Source: Xiphias gladius
Lineage: Eukaryota; Chordata; Actinopteri; Istiophoriformes; Xiphiidae
DNA length: 64,000 nucleotides
Direction of reading: 5' to 3'
Assembly (NCBI RefSeq): GCF_016859285.1
Contig: NC_053422.1
Coordinates: 20,840,001-20,904,000, forward strand
Positions 44,571-58,000 of this stretch are shown piece by piece. The notes beneath the pieces were generated by a model. The model was given only the letters and a program-made list of their open reading frames with translations, was not told where the DNA came from and did no database searches. The translations under genes were made by a program, and so were the position numbers. Position 1 is the stretch's first letter; each line of letters starts with the position of its first letter.

Positions 44571-45599
44571 CCACCTGGCCTTTGTCAGCCTCAGCGGAAA
44601 ACGCTAAGGTCCTCACATTAACTCCGTGACCTGTAAGCATGTTGATCTGGTCTTGAGTGGCGCTAAGTCATTTAACTGAGTGTAGACCAGCAGCAGAGTT
44701 GGAATAAAGTTGAGGAGGCAGTCACCCAGAATGATACCCATTTCAACCCCTGCTGTGTGGTGGCCTGACTGGCAAGGTTCACATGCTGACAGACACCATA
44801 TGCCATGCTCTGATCACATATTGTAGATTAGAGGACTTCCAGGCTTACTAGTGACCACTAGTGGTGTTTGTAAGATGGAGCTGTCTAAACAAGTAATGAC
44901 TTATGAGAAAAAATCTGTTTGTTTATCCCTCTATCTTTACAAATCAGAAAAAACACAACTATTTGTTAGAAATTTTACAAAATATAATATTAAAATATGC
45001 AGTCTTAAACATATTTTTTTTATTATTAAGTCAAATATCTTTAGTATAGTGTAAATAATGAAATGGCATGTTTTCTCTTTACTGGATGCATTGATTATGA
45101 GTTGGTCATCAGTGTATAATGGGGCATTAGTGTAGTTATGTCATTTCTGTTCTGAAATGAAGCTTTGCTGTGATGTGGTATTGAATCTACTGTGCTACCC
45201 TGACATATGGAAATTAGAATTCTTATATTTTAAGAGTATGCTGTGTTGTTGCTAGTTTCTATACAGCTATTTTCAATGTAGCTTTGCATGTACTGTAAAT
45301 ATACAGATAATTTGTGATGTGTTAATACTGAGTGGTTTGATCCCCTCAAAAACAATTTAAAAAAAGAAAACCGTTACTAATACACAGCTATGGTGTTACA
45401 AAATGCAATATATCATAAATGTATTTCTTACAAGAAAAGGTTAGTCTTTTGTCTTCTTTAAAAGCTTTGTTGTATTGCATAGGTTTTGACTCATCTCTTG
45501 TCATACGCAACAGCTGTTCTTTTGTAATTTTACTGTGCCTGTCTGAGGGTGGGCCAAATTTAGATTTGAGGTGACACCTTTATAATTTTATATCAAACT

Positions 45600-45850
45600 A
45601 GACTGGCACTCAGTAGAGCACATACCTCTGCCAAGGTGCGAAATGCCTTCTCTGGCAATGGTAAGGAAATTGATAAATTCCTCGATCCGCACCAAAATCT
45701 AATGGGTTCTTCCCTGACCCGTGCCCTGTCCCTCCACCAAGTTCAGTGCAAATCGGTTCAGTAGTTTTTGCTTAATCCTGCTGACAACCAAACAAACAGA
45801 CAAACATCGGTAAAAAACATAACCTGTATGGCGGAGGTAATGATGACTGC
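45600..45850. repeat. Dispersed teleost repeat
   Basis: AGTTCAGTGCAAATCGGTTC, AGTAGTTTTTGCTTAATCCTG and the CAAACAAACAGACAAAC tail followed by GGCGGAGGTAATG are hallmarks of a common SINE-like fish repeat. Confidence 0.65.
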
Positions 45851-48521
45851 ATTTTGAGGCTCCGAGGATGCAGCACAGCTCTCTATTATCGCCTGTGTTA
45901 TCATTTCTGTCTCTGTGGTTCAATTTAACTGGTATTGGATTCTGGGGCTATTGTTTTCTTATTTGAACTGTTTGCACTAAAAAGTACATTTTCTAACAAT
46001 ACTAACATACAACCAGAACTTGAAACTTTGGTGAAGCGAAAAAGAAAAGAATAAATCTAGTGCCCATTCATTGTGTATGGAGCCGTGGACAGATATGACA
46101 TCTTTTAGGTTCAGTGACTCTGGGCTAAGTTCTCTAATTTTTAGCTGCAGGAAATAGAGGTACATGTACACAAGTATCAGCTAAACTGTCCTAGGAGCAG
46201 GACTAATGTGATTTTTAAAAAATGTTTCACATTTTTCTTTTAGTCGTCATTGCAACACGACAGACATGTCAGAACTGTTACTTCTAATAGCCCTACTATC
46301 AACTCCTGAAGCTCTTAAATTGTTACATTTTTAAATTTTATCTTTGGTCTTCTACATATGATGTATGTGAATGTGTATTTGCGTCCTGCTATAGCTTTTC
46401 CGCTCCTTACTGCAAGTGCTACGGGGGCTGGGAACCTTTTGTTACATATATAGCACTTAAGTAAAAGCATGCAGTATCTGGGCTTCGTAGGAAGCTCAAT
46501 CTGCCTTTTGTCGCATGTTGTTGTGTCTCTTCTATATATTTTTCATAGGAAACTGTCCACCAACAAAAATGCTCTACTAATCAAAAATGCTACTATTACT
46601 ACTGCTACTAAAATATGCTTTTTGAAAGAAATGCCAGCAAGGGTATAAATGCTTTTCTGAGGGAAATATTTAAAAATCAAATTTCTGCTCGGTATGGTAG
46701 AGTGACATGTACGTCAATGCTGTTTGAGAGAGGAAAATGCAATAAACCTGCATGATGACCACTTGCTGAGATTAATATATAATCCTATCTATACATTACA
46801 GATATAAGAATGCAATATGAACAGCTCTGAAATATCAAACAGCGCCCAACAAAGCATTATATTAGTGTTTAGTATATATTATAATGTCACTTGTCTGTGC
46901 AAATCTTATTCTATTCCGTTTTGATTCAGAACAACGGAGAGCCATGTCTCCCAATGGAAATGATTAAAAACATGAATGCTGTCATAAATGCTAACTTATT
47001 GACTGATGTACTGTTGGGCAGAGGTATGGCAGGGTTGAAAACACTTCACATACCGGAAATATTGTAGTATAAATGCCTTTTTACATTGTATATACATTTC
47101 TATTCTGATAGACAGGATTCAGTTTTGGTTTCTCCTGACCAGTGATTCAGTTAGTGGTATCTCTGTATACACTACATGTAGTCAAGTGAGACAGAAACAA
47201 GCCTCCAGAGCAAGAATTCTTCATGTGGAAATTTTACCCAGAACTGTCTGAGACTAATTAACTCAGAGTTCAACTTGTTTTTCATTTATTTTCCACAAGG
47301 GGAATAAGAGCTGATTCTAATGAGTACACAGTAAAAATCTTTTTAGTATTTGTGATGTATAGTATTTCATCATGCTGACATGAAAAAAATATTACTTTCG
47401 GTAAGGTAAGACGAAGAACATGACATTTGTGCCCATGGCTGTTAAAGTGGCTTTTGGGCAATACAAAAAAATTATCTGAAGCAGATGTTCATTTCCTTCA
47501 AAAGAAAGAGTCTAGCTAAAAGACAGTAGAGTAAGGGTAGGTCTTTCAGAACCCAGCTAATGAAAGGACAGTCTTCGGAGGAATGATTAAAGAGAAAGGT
47601 GGGAAGAAAACTATCCAGTACATTGGCACTGCGATTTGAGAAGGTGTTAAATAAAGAACCAGGCAAGGTCCAACTTTGCCATGCTTTGAAACTCGTTCCT
47701 CGAGGGAACAGAGCAAAGCGGCAAGAACTGTGAACAACAGGCACATCCTTCTTGCCCCGCTTGCATGGCTGCTTCAAACACGTACATCAAATAGCAGAGG
47801 ACTAGCAGACGCTCTAGACATGCAGAGACAGGCAGAAGTTGGGTGGAAAGTCGGCTGGGTCCCTACGGTGGGAGTTGCGTAACTCGTCTTCTCTTCTACT
47901 GCGTTTGAGGAGATAAAAGGGAGTGAAGAGTTCAGCCTAGTGAGATGTTGTTAATCTGCTCTGATAGTGGGCCTTTATACTCCCTTAATTATCCCAGACT
48001 TTCTGAGGATAGAAACGGAAGAGACTTAGTACATCAAAAAAATCGTTGACTGACACAGCAGACAACAGAAACAGCTTGGATCATTATGTTGTTATGTGAG
48101 AGTTTGGACCATGAGAAGGCAGAAGTAATGAGACGGATTTCCATAAGTCAACTCTGAGAACTGGATACTGATACATTGGCTCCATCTCAGCGTGGAGGGA
48201 GCAAATCTTTGAATGTTGAGCCACTATAAATCAAACATCACTCCAGGCTTTAAAAAGGGGGGAAAAAAATCAAAAAAATGTCATAAAAAGTTGAGAGCTT
48301 CCTTTTTAAAAAATTTGAATCTTTAGCAAGGGCAAACAGTTTGGATTCTGGCAGCTCAAGTGGCCCTGTCATTTGGAAACATTGTCTCAGGCATGTGTGC
48401 GCTTACACACACACAAGACAGACTGGACACATCCGCCTGTTTCAGACACTGCCCTCCATGTGTGTCACGGCCTGCTGGCTCAGGTCCATGACAGAACACC
48501 ACAGAGTTTCAGAAAATGCTT

Positions 48522-48541
48522 GTGTGTGTGTGTGTGTCTGT

Positions 48542-48579
<38 letters not shown>
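48522..48579. repeat. (GT)n microsatellite
   Basis: GT tract with two CTGTGTCT-type interruptions. Confidence 0.9.
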
Positions 48580-48580
<1 letters not shown>

Positions 48581-48709
48581 ACTGACTGATTGAGAGGGAG
48601 AGGGCTGCCCTGGCGTCTGCACTCTCCTGTCCTGCCAGTGACAGTCGCTAATGCAGTACTAACCTCTGTCATGACCTATTTTGCTATGCCACCTCTGTCT
48701 GGACCCATA

Positions 48710-48715
<6 letters not shown>

Positions 48716-48743
<28 letters not shown>
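48716..48743. repeat. (CA)n microsatellite
   Basis: Short CA tract, opposite in phase to the GT tract 140 bp upstream. Confidence 0.9.
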
Positions 48744-48749
<6 letters not shown>

Positions 48750-49949
48750 CCACACATTAATAACGAATAGAAGGAAAGACGCCCTTGTAATTCCAAAGAC
48801 AGTTTCTAAAAAACTGTGCTTGATTCATCACACCCACACATGCACAGAGAGAGAGAGAGACATTTGAGCAGATTAGAATTAGAGGTTGACGGGATGGGTT
48901 GAGTAACAGAGCTTGGTAAGAGCATGGTTTGACAGCTGAGAAAATGACTACATGTGATAAATTTGACAAGTCCCCTGGAGAGAGGTGAGGCAGGACAGCA
49001 TGATGGCCAGTTTGATTTTCAGGCCAGAAAATAGATTTCTATTTAAACCCTCGTGTGACCGGCCTTTTCAAGTTGAGCTCAGCGCGAGACAAGAGAATTT
49101 CATTTAGAATTGGCATTTTTCTAGTTTGCGTGAGGTGTCCTTTAGTTTGATGGATTGATATGGGAAAGCCTCACTTCCTCTCTGAAGGGTATTTTTTTTT
49201 TTTTTTCACACAACATCTGAAGGGAGCAAGATGTTGTGTCTCTTCATATTGTGACCCTCCCAACTGGGTATTATAACCCCTCAATGCGCCGATGAGAAAT
49301 AGTAGCAGCTTGAAATGTGCTTGATCTCTTACATTTCTCACTGAAACAGGGTGTTGATTCACTTTAGCTCGGGGCTGACATGATACAGTCTTTGTCTTGT
49401 TGATGTTGACAGCATTGGAAATCAGTTTTATGGTTTCACCCATCTTTAGTAGGAGTCTACAGCCATGCTGGTGGCGGTGTGAGGCTGTGAGGAGGCACAG
49501 AGAGTGAAAACTTCTGGAAGAAAAAATCATTCAAAATTACACAAACATTTGTAACAACGCTAATAACTAAAAAATTAAGCAGAGCCTTTCTCAACCATAT
49601 CTCATCTGGCTTGCTTCAAATGTTTAGATAAGGACAGAAGTTATTTGAAAAATGATCTAATCCAGATTTGGTTATTGAATATTTCCGTGTTTAGCTGCTT
49701 TTAACGAACACTATTTCCGATACGCTGGAGACCTTTATGGGATAAACGTCACAGGTCGACAAAAGAGGGGAGTCCATGAGTGACTCGAGGCGTCCGGTTA
49801 ACTTAGACTTGTCTGTAATAACAGCAGGACAGAGAGGACGGAATGCTTTAAAAGTTTTTAAACAGCAGAGATTACAACTAATAAAGGAAAAAAATCCATT
49901 AAAGTAATGGACAAAGGGACATTTTGACCTTATGATGGAGCTGGAAGAA

Positions 49950-50175
49950 AAGTGAAGGGATCATAAAAGTGGTCCCAATCACTCCCAGTTCATCCTGTGT
50001 GGAGCATGAATGTATGTACCAAATTTCATGGCAGTTCATGCAATAGTTGTTGAGTCATTTAACTCAAAATGTCAAGCCTCATGGTGGCCCGAGAAGAAAA
50101 GTCATGACAACATTTCATGGCAATCCATCAAGTAGTTGCTGAGATATTTCAGTTTGGACCAAAGTGTTGGACCAC
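49950..50175. repeat. Dispersed teleost repeat
   Basis: ACCAAATTTCATGGCAGTTCAT, CATTTCATGGCAATCCATCAA and GCTGAGATATTTCAGTTTGG, followed by GTTGGACCACCTGACC, mark a common fish repeat. The motif is present twice in tandem-like form. Confidence 0.65.
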
Positions 50176-50416
50176 CTGACCAAAATTGGCATCCACCATG
50201 TGGCTAGCATGGATGAAATAGCAGTATCTTTCAAGTATTTTACAAGTATCTTTCAGTATTACATGTTGGAATATTGCTCAATATCTTCCTGTGTGTCAAT
50301 GTGTGTATATATTGATAATGAAGAGTTTTCAGAAGAATTTTGCGGTGTAGAATAAATGGAGTTAAACCTTGAGGATTATGGCAGAACTGTGCACAGCCAC
50401 CTGCTATAATGAATGC

Positions 50417-50417
<1 letters not shown>

Positions 50418-50480
<63 letters not shown>
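50418..50480. repeat. (GT)n microsatellite
   Basis: Uninterrupted GT tract of about 31 units. Confidence 0.95.
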
Positions 50481-50481
<1 letters not shown>

Positions 50482-52439
50482 TGCACGTTTGCACAAATCG
50501 ATATGGCTGGTATCACCCCCTTGAGTCTGCCTCCCCCTGTTCTTAGAGATAAAGTAGAGAAAGCAGACCTACAGCCAGACATATGAGTGGGATTAACGAC
50601 AGGGCGCTTATTTGGGAGAAGAAAAGAGGCAAAAGCTAAAGATAGAGGGATTTCAACACTTTTCATTATTTTGTTGAGAATGTGTACAGCAGGTACTGTC
50701 GGGGAAAAGGTTAGAATCAATCAATCCAATGTTCTCTGCCAACCTGCCTCAAATTGCATATTGACTCAGTGTAACGCTCTCCAGACTAGTGGATTAGAGG
50801 CATGTTGACAACTTTAATGCTACAGTGGAGCTTTTCTAGGAGAAGTATCTTTATACCGTTATGGGTATCTCAGGGAGTTTGACTTGATGTTGCTAAGCCC
50901 AAGTTGCTCATCGCATTCCTTCCTGCGCTATCTCATCATCTAAAACTTTCTCTCATATATTGTGCAGGTGTAAGTGCGAGTGAGACAGGGGGTGCTGGTG
51001 GGTGTGAAGCAGAATGCCAAACATGTCCGTGTTTGTGAGTAGGTGCATATATACCTGACACCTGAGAGTTATCTCGTGCCGTAACTGTCTGCTATCTGCA
51101 GGAGCTGTCAGTCGATATATATAAGTGGTGTGTAGTTGCAGAGGAGGGCTATACGTTTTCCTGTTGGCTTTCACTGGGTTTGCATACATCATGTTGAACA
51201 GCAGGTAGTACAGCTTTGATATGTTGAATAGAACCTTTTATGTTTTGTGTGCATGTCTGTAAGAGAGCGTGTTTGCATCAGTGTGTGTGTGTCTGTGCAT
51301 GTTTTACTCTTTTGCTTGAGAGAAGGAGGGAGATGCTTCAGATGTGTTGTACTTTCATTCCAGAGTCCTCCTTTGAGGTAAGAGGATCCCATGGAAACTT
51401 AACATTTCATTGTGACTTGCCGCAGATAAAGATCGAATTATCTGTGTTCTCTTTAAATCCCCATTCAATTTTTTTTTTTTTTTTTTTTAACAGGGATGAA
51501 AGATTTTGTCTTTGGCGCCTGGGGAGCTGTGTACCCTGCTGTTTGGTAATATCTGAAATTAATTCCTCCACCCGTCCCAGTTGTGCCTAAACAATTCAAG
51601 GGCAGTGTTAGATCCTCAAATTGAGAATTTACTGAAAGGCCTTTGTACCACAGTCAGTGATGGTGTTTTTGTTAAGCATAATTCCATTTATCATTACTGT
51701 GTCCTAGCACAAACTGGTTTGTATTGCCCAAACAACAAACTATATGTGACGCTCAATCACAAGGGTTGTTATCCATTAATGGAAGGAAATTTTCCTTAAG
51801 AAAGGAGAAGATAATTCTTTGAAGTGAAAACAGAGGACGTCTCTCTGAGTCTACACAAAGAAGAGTTTCAAGGAACAGAAGGCAGGGTGGGAATGGAGAA
51901 AGGTGAAAACGGACGACTCTGGGTTTAGTTTTTTTTTGTTTTTGTTTTTTTTTGACACTGCACAAGAATACTTAATTCTTTCCAGCTGGGTCTTGCTCCA
52001 TAATTCAACGGTATCTGGAGCTTCTCATCCACACAATGTGTCCGCTCAATACACAAACGCACGTACACACACACAATCACCCTGTACACTGAGTCATTGG
52101 CCTTTGCCCTGGCTCAGTATACGGCTGCCTTGGGATGTAAATGGTCCTGAATGCAGAATCTGCATTTTGGTCTTTATTTAATCTGCAAATATAACAAAAT
52201 GTAGACATGGCTAATAGAGCTTGGCAGTTATGCCTTTGGATGAGGTTAAAGGGGCTTCTTTTTCAACTCTACGTCATATTTAATGGTGATTAAGCCAATA
52301 GGTCATTGCTACGTTTGTAGAAATAAAAGTTTTCAACAAAATGGATTGAAATGAAAGTGATAGTTTTCCCTTTCTTGCTTTATTGCTTTCTCGCTTCTTT
52401 CTTGCTTACATGTCCTAAATGCACACAAACCTCTTAAAG

Positions 52440-52862
52440 GTGACACTTCCCAACTGGTACCAGATGTCAATGTAAAGTCAGAAAGATGTTGGACTCTGAA
52501 ACGTTGGAAAGACGTTATATTTTATTTGGACATGAAAATTGGGTTGACGTCAAAACCCGCTGGCTTGACACTGACGTTTAGCAGACCTTGGGTTTTGGTC
52601 AACATAACTTAGAACAAAATGTTGGTATTCTATGTCAAGATGGCGTGGGCATGAGACATGGGAAGACATTAAATTTTGTTTACTTAACAACACAACATAC
52701 AACAAACAAAATATCAACATCTGTTGTCACCAGTATTGTGCATCAAATTGAGGTTGGCATTAGACGATGTCCTGACATTGATTTTTGGTCACCCAGCATG
52801 ACAACCTCCTTTCAACCAAATATCAACGTCTCAAAACGTTGGATGCCAGCTGGGTTCTATTA
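52440..52862. repeat. Dispersed repeat with ACGTTGG-type internal words
   Basis: Recurring units such as GAAACGTTGGAAAGACGTT, TTGACGTCAAAACCC and CAACGTCTCAAAACGTTGG make a self-similar, noncoding block of the kind widespread in fish genomes. I cannot name its superfamily. An open frame across it is not convincing as a gene. Confidence 0.5.
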
Positions 52863-53229
52863 AACCCGTATTAACTTTCTGGCCACATTGGGGCAGCACA
52901 ACAAATCATAAGTACAACACTAACATACCTGTATTATCATAAAATTGGTATAGCAGACATGTTAGCAAACAATAGCTTTTTTACACATCATGCAGACACA
53001 AAGCAACATTAATGTTCATTTGGAGTCATATTTCTGGCAACCTGGATAATGTTAGTCCAGCATTTACTGTCTTTTTAGTTTACCTTTTAGCATATCTGAC
53101 TGCAGTTGAAAAATGCTCAACTATATTCCCAAGCTCTTTGCCAGCCTTGAGGTGCTTTTTTTCTTGGAAGAAAAGATAAAATGCTGCCTGCTGCTGCTGA
53201 AAATTGTTGCTAAATTAGAGCAGTGAGAG

Positions 53230-53420
53230 TCAGTTGAAACAGTGGAGTTGTTAAAAGATGCTAATAAACTCTTTAGATCTGAACAGAACTGCAGAGTTGG
53301 GGGATAATTCTTTGTGAGTTTGTCACTACGAGTGACATGTTTCAATTTACATGTAGTAATTTGATCCATCGTTAATATAAAAATATAGATAAACAGCTTT
53401 AACTTTTTTGTTAAAATATT
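53230..53420. repeat. Dispersed repeat, relative of 61500-61700
   Basis: TTTGATCCATCGTTAATATAAAAATAT and the surrounding GTGAGTTTGTCACTAC match, with divergence, the block at 61570-61660. Two copies within 8 kb show it is a dispersed family. Confidence 0.6.
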
Positions 53421-53929
53421 ATAGTTTCATCAGCATGTTGGTGTTTGCTCGAGTGGCCCATTTACCATGTTTGGACTTGAAGTCTACAAGTCTCATTCAG
53501 CTGACAACTCTATGTTCAAACCTGAGATTATTACATTGGCAGTGATCTTTGTAGTTTCACACATAGAAATCAACACCATAAAGCGAGTAGAAAATATTAC
53601 ACTTTGGAGGATTCAGTGTATTTCAACATTTGCAACAGCTGCAGCAATCAACACATTTTGCTGCAGCAGATGTAAACAAGAACATCTATCTGAGGCAAGC
53701 AAGGATTCCCAAAAGGAAGAGATAGAACTCACTCAGAGGCGAGGATAAATGGTAGTTCAGAAGCCTTCACGCTAACAACTGGCTAAAGGAGGGAAGGGAT
53801 TGAAATATGACTCAGAACATGTGTAAAGTTAAAGATTCCAGCTTTTAGCATTAAAACGGGCAAAAAAGAGCTTTATAAAAGCAAACAGCACAGATGATTT
53901 AGTGCGGGCAACCTGACTTGTCAAGGAGG

Positions 53930-54620
53930 CAATCCTTCTAATAGAACCACTCTGATTTATCACTGAGACTCTCCACAATAGAGACCGTAATGGGCTTTAT
54001 TCATATTTTTATTTTATGAAACACGATGAAAGGGGTCACGGTTGCCATTAAGTTGATTAATGGTATGTGTTGGTTAAAGAAGATGCTATAAAGCCTTAAA
54101 AGTTAATGCTGTCATCTGCGCACTGCTGTACTGATGGAGTGGGAGGGGACATGTGTAGTTAATAGACATAATTCAGCCAGGTAATGTCAGATCACTGGGG
54201 GACAAGATGGATATCACTTGGCAATGTTATGGGGCGTGCTGTGGTGTGCCGGCACATTTACGCAGGTTATTTATGCTCCGTAATGAAGAGCATAATGAAA
54301 ATTGGACACTACTATAAATATGAGCAGGGAAAGTGTAATGTGGAGGGATAATCATTGATGCAATTAAGGTGTCGTACACATGCAGTGTGCGCCTGGCCTC
54401 CCCTGACTTTCTCCTCTTCCTTTCACCAAGGCTGTATTTTATCCTGAAAAATCACATTTAATCAGCCGGGGGATGTCAGCGTAAATCCACTGGTCTTGCA
54501 CCAGGAGGCTGGCATTTTAAATATGTTAATGCGAAAGCAATAAAGCCTTTGGTTAATCTATCTTGGGGGTTATTGACAACTATTGTTAGTTGTATTTCTT
54601 TGTCCTAATTGGTGATTGGA
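53930..54620. other. Candidate conserved noncoding element
   Basis: A repeat-free stretch rich in homeodomain-type words (ATTAATGG, CATTAAGTTGATTAATGG, GTAATGAAGAGCATAATGA, GCAATTAAGG, TTAATGCG) with mixed base composition and no microsatellites. This is the look of many vertebrate developmental enhancers. The call rests only on texture and motif density, with no alignment behind it. Confidence 0.3.
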
Positions 54621-57340
54621 TGTGTCTCCGTGGACATTGTGCTCTCAGTGTACATGTCTGAGGGCACGAAGGAAAAACAGAGGAACATTGCCTGCACATT
54701 TTGGTGCTCTGTCAGAACTGTCAGTCTCTGAGTGACAGAGAGAAGGGAGGGAGGGAGGGAGGGTGGCAGAGAATGTCGGGTCAGGCGATATGGGAGGGAG
54801 AGAGATGGAGACAGATGAGAAAGGGAGTCCGGGAGCTGATGTGATCCTGCGGGCCAGATGCTGATAAACTGCCATCACTGAGCGCTCCGTCAGCTCTGGC
54901 TCTCATCTGTCACTGTCATCCTGCTGCATTTTGCCCTTTTCTCCTCCTCCTCTTCTTATTTCTCTTACTCCACCTCCTCCGCATCATCTTTTTGTCCACC
55001 TGTTTCCTGTGTTTATTTTGCACAGTACTTACACACATCTACACGTCAGTATCATTTGTTCCTTCATACACGTTCGCACAGCTTTTATCCTACTTTAAAG
55101 GTTTCTTCAACTCACCTTTGCTTCTGTTCTTTAAATACACTGCTTTACGGTGAATGTTTCACGGTAAGTATGTACAGCTCGTGGGAAATGACTCACAGCT
55201 GCTGCCAATAGTTTTGACAGACGGTGCAGCAGACAGGCGTGGATCTTTCACTGAATATGAAGAATTTCCCCTCCATGTTGGAAGAATACAACATGTGCTA
55301 CATCCCAAACAATACCTCTTTGCATTCATATGAGAGACAAGTTGCAGTGGAAAACAAATATGTTTTGTTTATGTTTGTGACAGGTGATGACAAGTGGTAA
55401 CAGGTGACCATATCGTGGTGGAGAAATCTACATTACCATTCCATAAAAAGCCTGTATTGACAATAAACTACAGAGATGACACATTATTATTTTCACGTTT
55501 AATGTCTTAGTGCACCAGCGGTGGTGTATATGCTGATACATGCAGTTGTGAGGATCAAGTGGAATTAGCATATCCAGGTGGGGATGTCCTGCACATAAAG
55601 TTCTTTTGCTATTATCTCCTGACCCTTAATCTCTGGCATTAGTAGATTAATAGTGACTGGCTGAGTAGTCTTGTGTGAGTTGGATGCTTGAGCATAAAGC
55701 CATAAAGCCTCCCTACAATTTTCATCTTTTATTTTTTTGAAACAACAATCTGGTATTATGTGACAAAGATGATAGAGAACAGAAACCCCAGATATTTCTT
55801 CTTGAGCTTGAACGTGTAATGCAGTATGTGGGTGTAGTGCAGTTTAAAGATATAAAAATCAAAGACCTGACGTGCCAGCTGACAAAACGTTTTTCTTTGC
55901 TTTAAAGTTTCCTTTGTTATTTTGTAATAACATCACACAAGTACAAAATGGAAAGACTGAAGTTGTAAATGAGTCAATTTTGGTGAAGAAACTCAAAGCA
56001 GGCTCACATATTGAAGCCATGTATCCTTGACTCTAAAAGTGATATGTGAAGGCACAGAGAATGCTGTGTCCTTGCTCGGCAGGAACGGTTGGGCAGAAAT
56101 CCCTCAGGTTAGTCTGTTTAATAGCAACTATCCTGGCTGTCACAACCAGGCTGGGACAGCCACTTGCAGGCTTAGATGACTTTGTTTTGTCCCTGTCTGA
56201 GAAAACCCACCTGATTGGGACTGTGATTGGTTGACTTCACTCTATGTGGGTGAGTGTGACTTGAAAATAGAGCCACATAGACACTGATGTGGTGTTTGGT
56301 GGAACAGATCAAATTGTCCCCCCGTGCTTGTACCCACTTTTCCATGGCTCACTGTGTATGTGTGTGTTCTGTATGTGTCTACTGGTATATCTGTGTGTGC
56401 GTGTACCATGTCGTGTGTGGCACACAACACAAAATCCTGATTCCCGGGCCAAACCCTGTCATTTTGCGCCTGTCACATTCTGTTAAGTGTAGCTCACAGT
56501 CCCATCTAATTCCCCTACATTCCCTTGTCGCCTCCAACGTCAGTCCAGACACTCATAAACAGCATCTCTCAAAATGGCATCCGATTCATTACACCCCGCA
56601 CCACACACAAAGAAGGGGGGATAAACCCACCCACACACGCAGAGACGCATTTATGGTACATTGCCAAATCTTAAGCTTCATTTCTTCAACAATCTACATG
56701 TTTTTCTAAAATTTTATTTTGCTGCTGTCTACAAGGCCTTCGACATATGATGTCTGGTGGACACTGACACAAAAGTACCTTGTAATACCTTATAATTAAT
56801 ACTTATATTATTACTTGATACTCACTGAGCTACATTTAGTACAAACAGTTCACTCCAGACAGGCAAGAGTAATCAGAAATGATGTTTACACATTGAAATT
56901 CTTGTTCTATGGTCTACAGCCCTGGTAAAGTACATGCTCAGAAAAATTACAGGGCCTCCAGTCTGCCTCATTGAAGGCTATGGATCTGGCTACCCTCCAC
57001 TGTCTTCAGCAGCTAGCTGGATAACCTATGTCAGGGCTCTGCTTGTCATCATAGCATGTTACAAAATGTAACCTTTGCTCTATTTCACAAAGGGTGTGCA
57101 TGGTTATGGGGGTTAAGCCCCTGAACTGCATCCTCTGTTTCACACTCACACAACAACATAGCATCAAGGTGAGTTACGGATCCAGTGTTTTTCATGAAAT
57201 CATTTATGGTTTGTTCTTTTTTCTTTTTCTTTTTCTTTCAAGCAATAGTCATTATGAGCATTTACATTCTGTAATGACCTCTTCATATATTATTTTTTAT
57301 TATTTTTGGCGCAGTCCGCCGTCTCCCCACATTTTCCAGA

Positions 57341-57372
57341 TTCAGGTTCAGGTTCAGGTTCCGGTTCCGGTT
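57341..57372. repeat. (CAGGTT)n/(CCGGTT)n hexamer array
   Basis: TTCAGGTTCAGGTTCAGGTT runs into CCGGTTCCGG, then TTTATTGTCATTTCC. It directly abuts the 3' side of the LINE fragment on the minus strand and may be that element's tail or a neighbouring element's end. Confidence 0.7.
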
Positions 57373-58000
57373 TATTGTCATTTCCACAAATATGCTTGGC
57401 ATATATACAGAAGAATTAAACTTCATTCCTCACAGACCTCAGTGCAACATAGACCACACATACAAACACCACACAGTGTTAAGGGTAAGAGTGAGCACTC
57501 TCGCATTAGCATCAACAACTTGGATGTAAACAAAGTCCAGTGTATTTTCTCCTCTTGTAGCACACTTGACATGTTGGTGGAGTTTTTTTTAAAAACAATC
57601 TTTAAATTTGCATGACTGAAGTTGCCAGTAATGATGAACAATCCGTCCGTTGATCCTTAACGCTGCGTCACAACTCTCGCAGATGGACTGCCTCAGTGAC
57701 AACAGCAGTGAACTCGGCACTTCATGATTGTAAACTCCACCAGCGGAGAACAGCGTTTGGACACAAAAACAGCATTCATGCTCCTTTCCCCATGGATGTA
57801 AACACACAGTCCACTGCCACAAATCCCATCAGGCAGCGATGAGTATATAGCTCTCATGAAGCACCGATCTTTAAACTTCTCCCAAATGATAAAGCGTGAC
57901 TTATTATATTCGCATTGATAAAATGCGTAATTGCTTATTGCTGTGTGTAGGGATCGAAAGGTTTTGACTGCGACAATTACCAGTGGTAGTTTAACAAAAA
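57373..58000 (-). mobile_element. LINE fragment with broken endonuclease domain
   Basis: The minus strand reads GLCVYIHGERSMNAVFVSKR (near 57830-57750), then, after stops and a deletion, GLFIITGNFSHANLKIVFKK (near 57650-57590). These resemble the GGLCVYVN and GDFNHANLK blocks of the AP-endonuclease domain of fish L2/Rex1-like LINEs. Stops and the missing middle show it is a relic. Confidence 0.65.

Noticed and set aside
48160-48200. TGAGAACTGGATACTG, resembling the miR-146 seed region
   Set aside because: It departs from the mature sequence after the first 9-10 bases and no complementary arm is present within 80 bp, so no hairpin precursor.
51240-51590. 116-codon frame with an acceptor-like poly(T)-AACAG at 51470-51494
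   Set aside because: No donor, no homology, and the pyrimidine run is a simple homopolymer.
52588-52863. 91-codon plus-strand frame
   Set aside because: It lies wholly inside a self-similar dispersed repeat block and has no protein resemblance.
56287-56709. 140-codon plus-strand frame
   Set aside because: Low-complexity Cys/Val and His/Thr stretches from GT/CA-rich DNA, no family resemblance and no splice context.
57094-57615. 173-codon plus-strand frame
   Set aside because: It runs antisense to the LINE endonuclease relic and through a pyrimidine-rich stretch; no protein resemblance.
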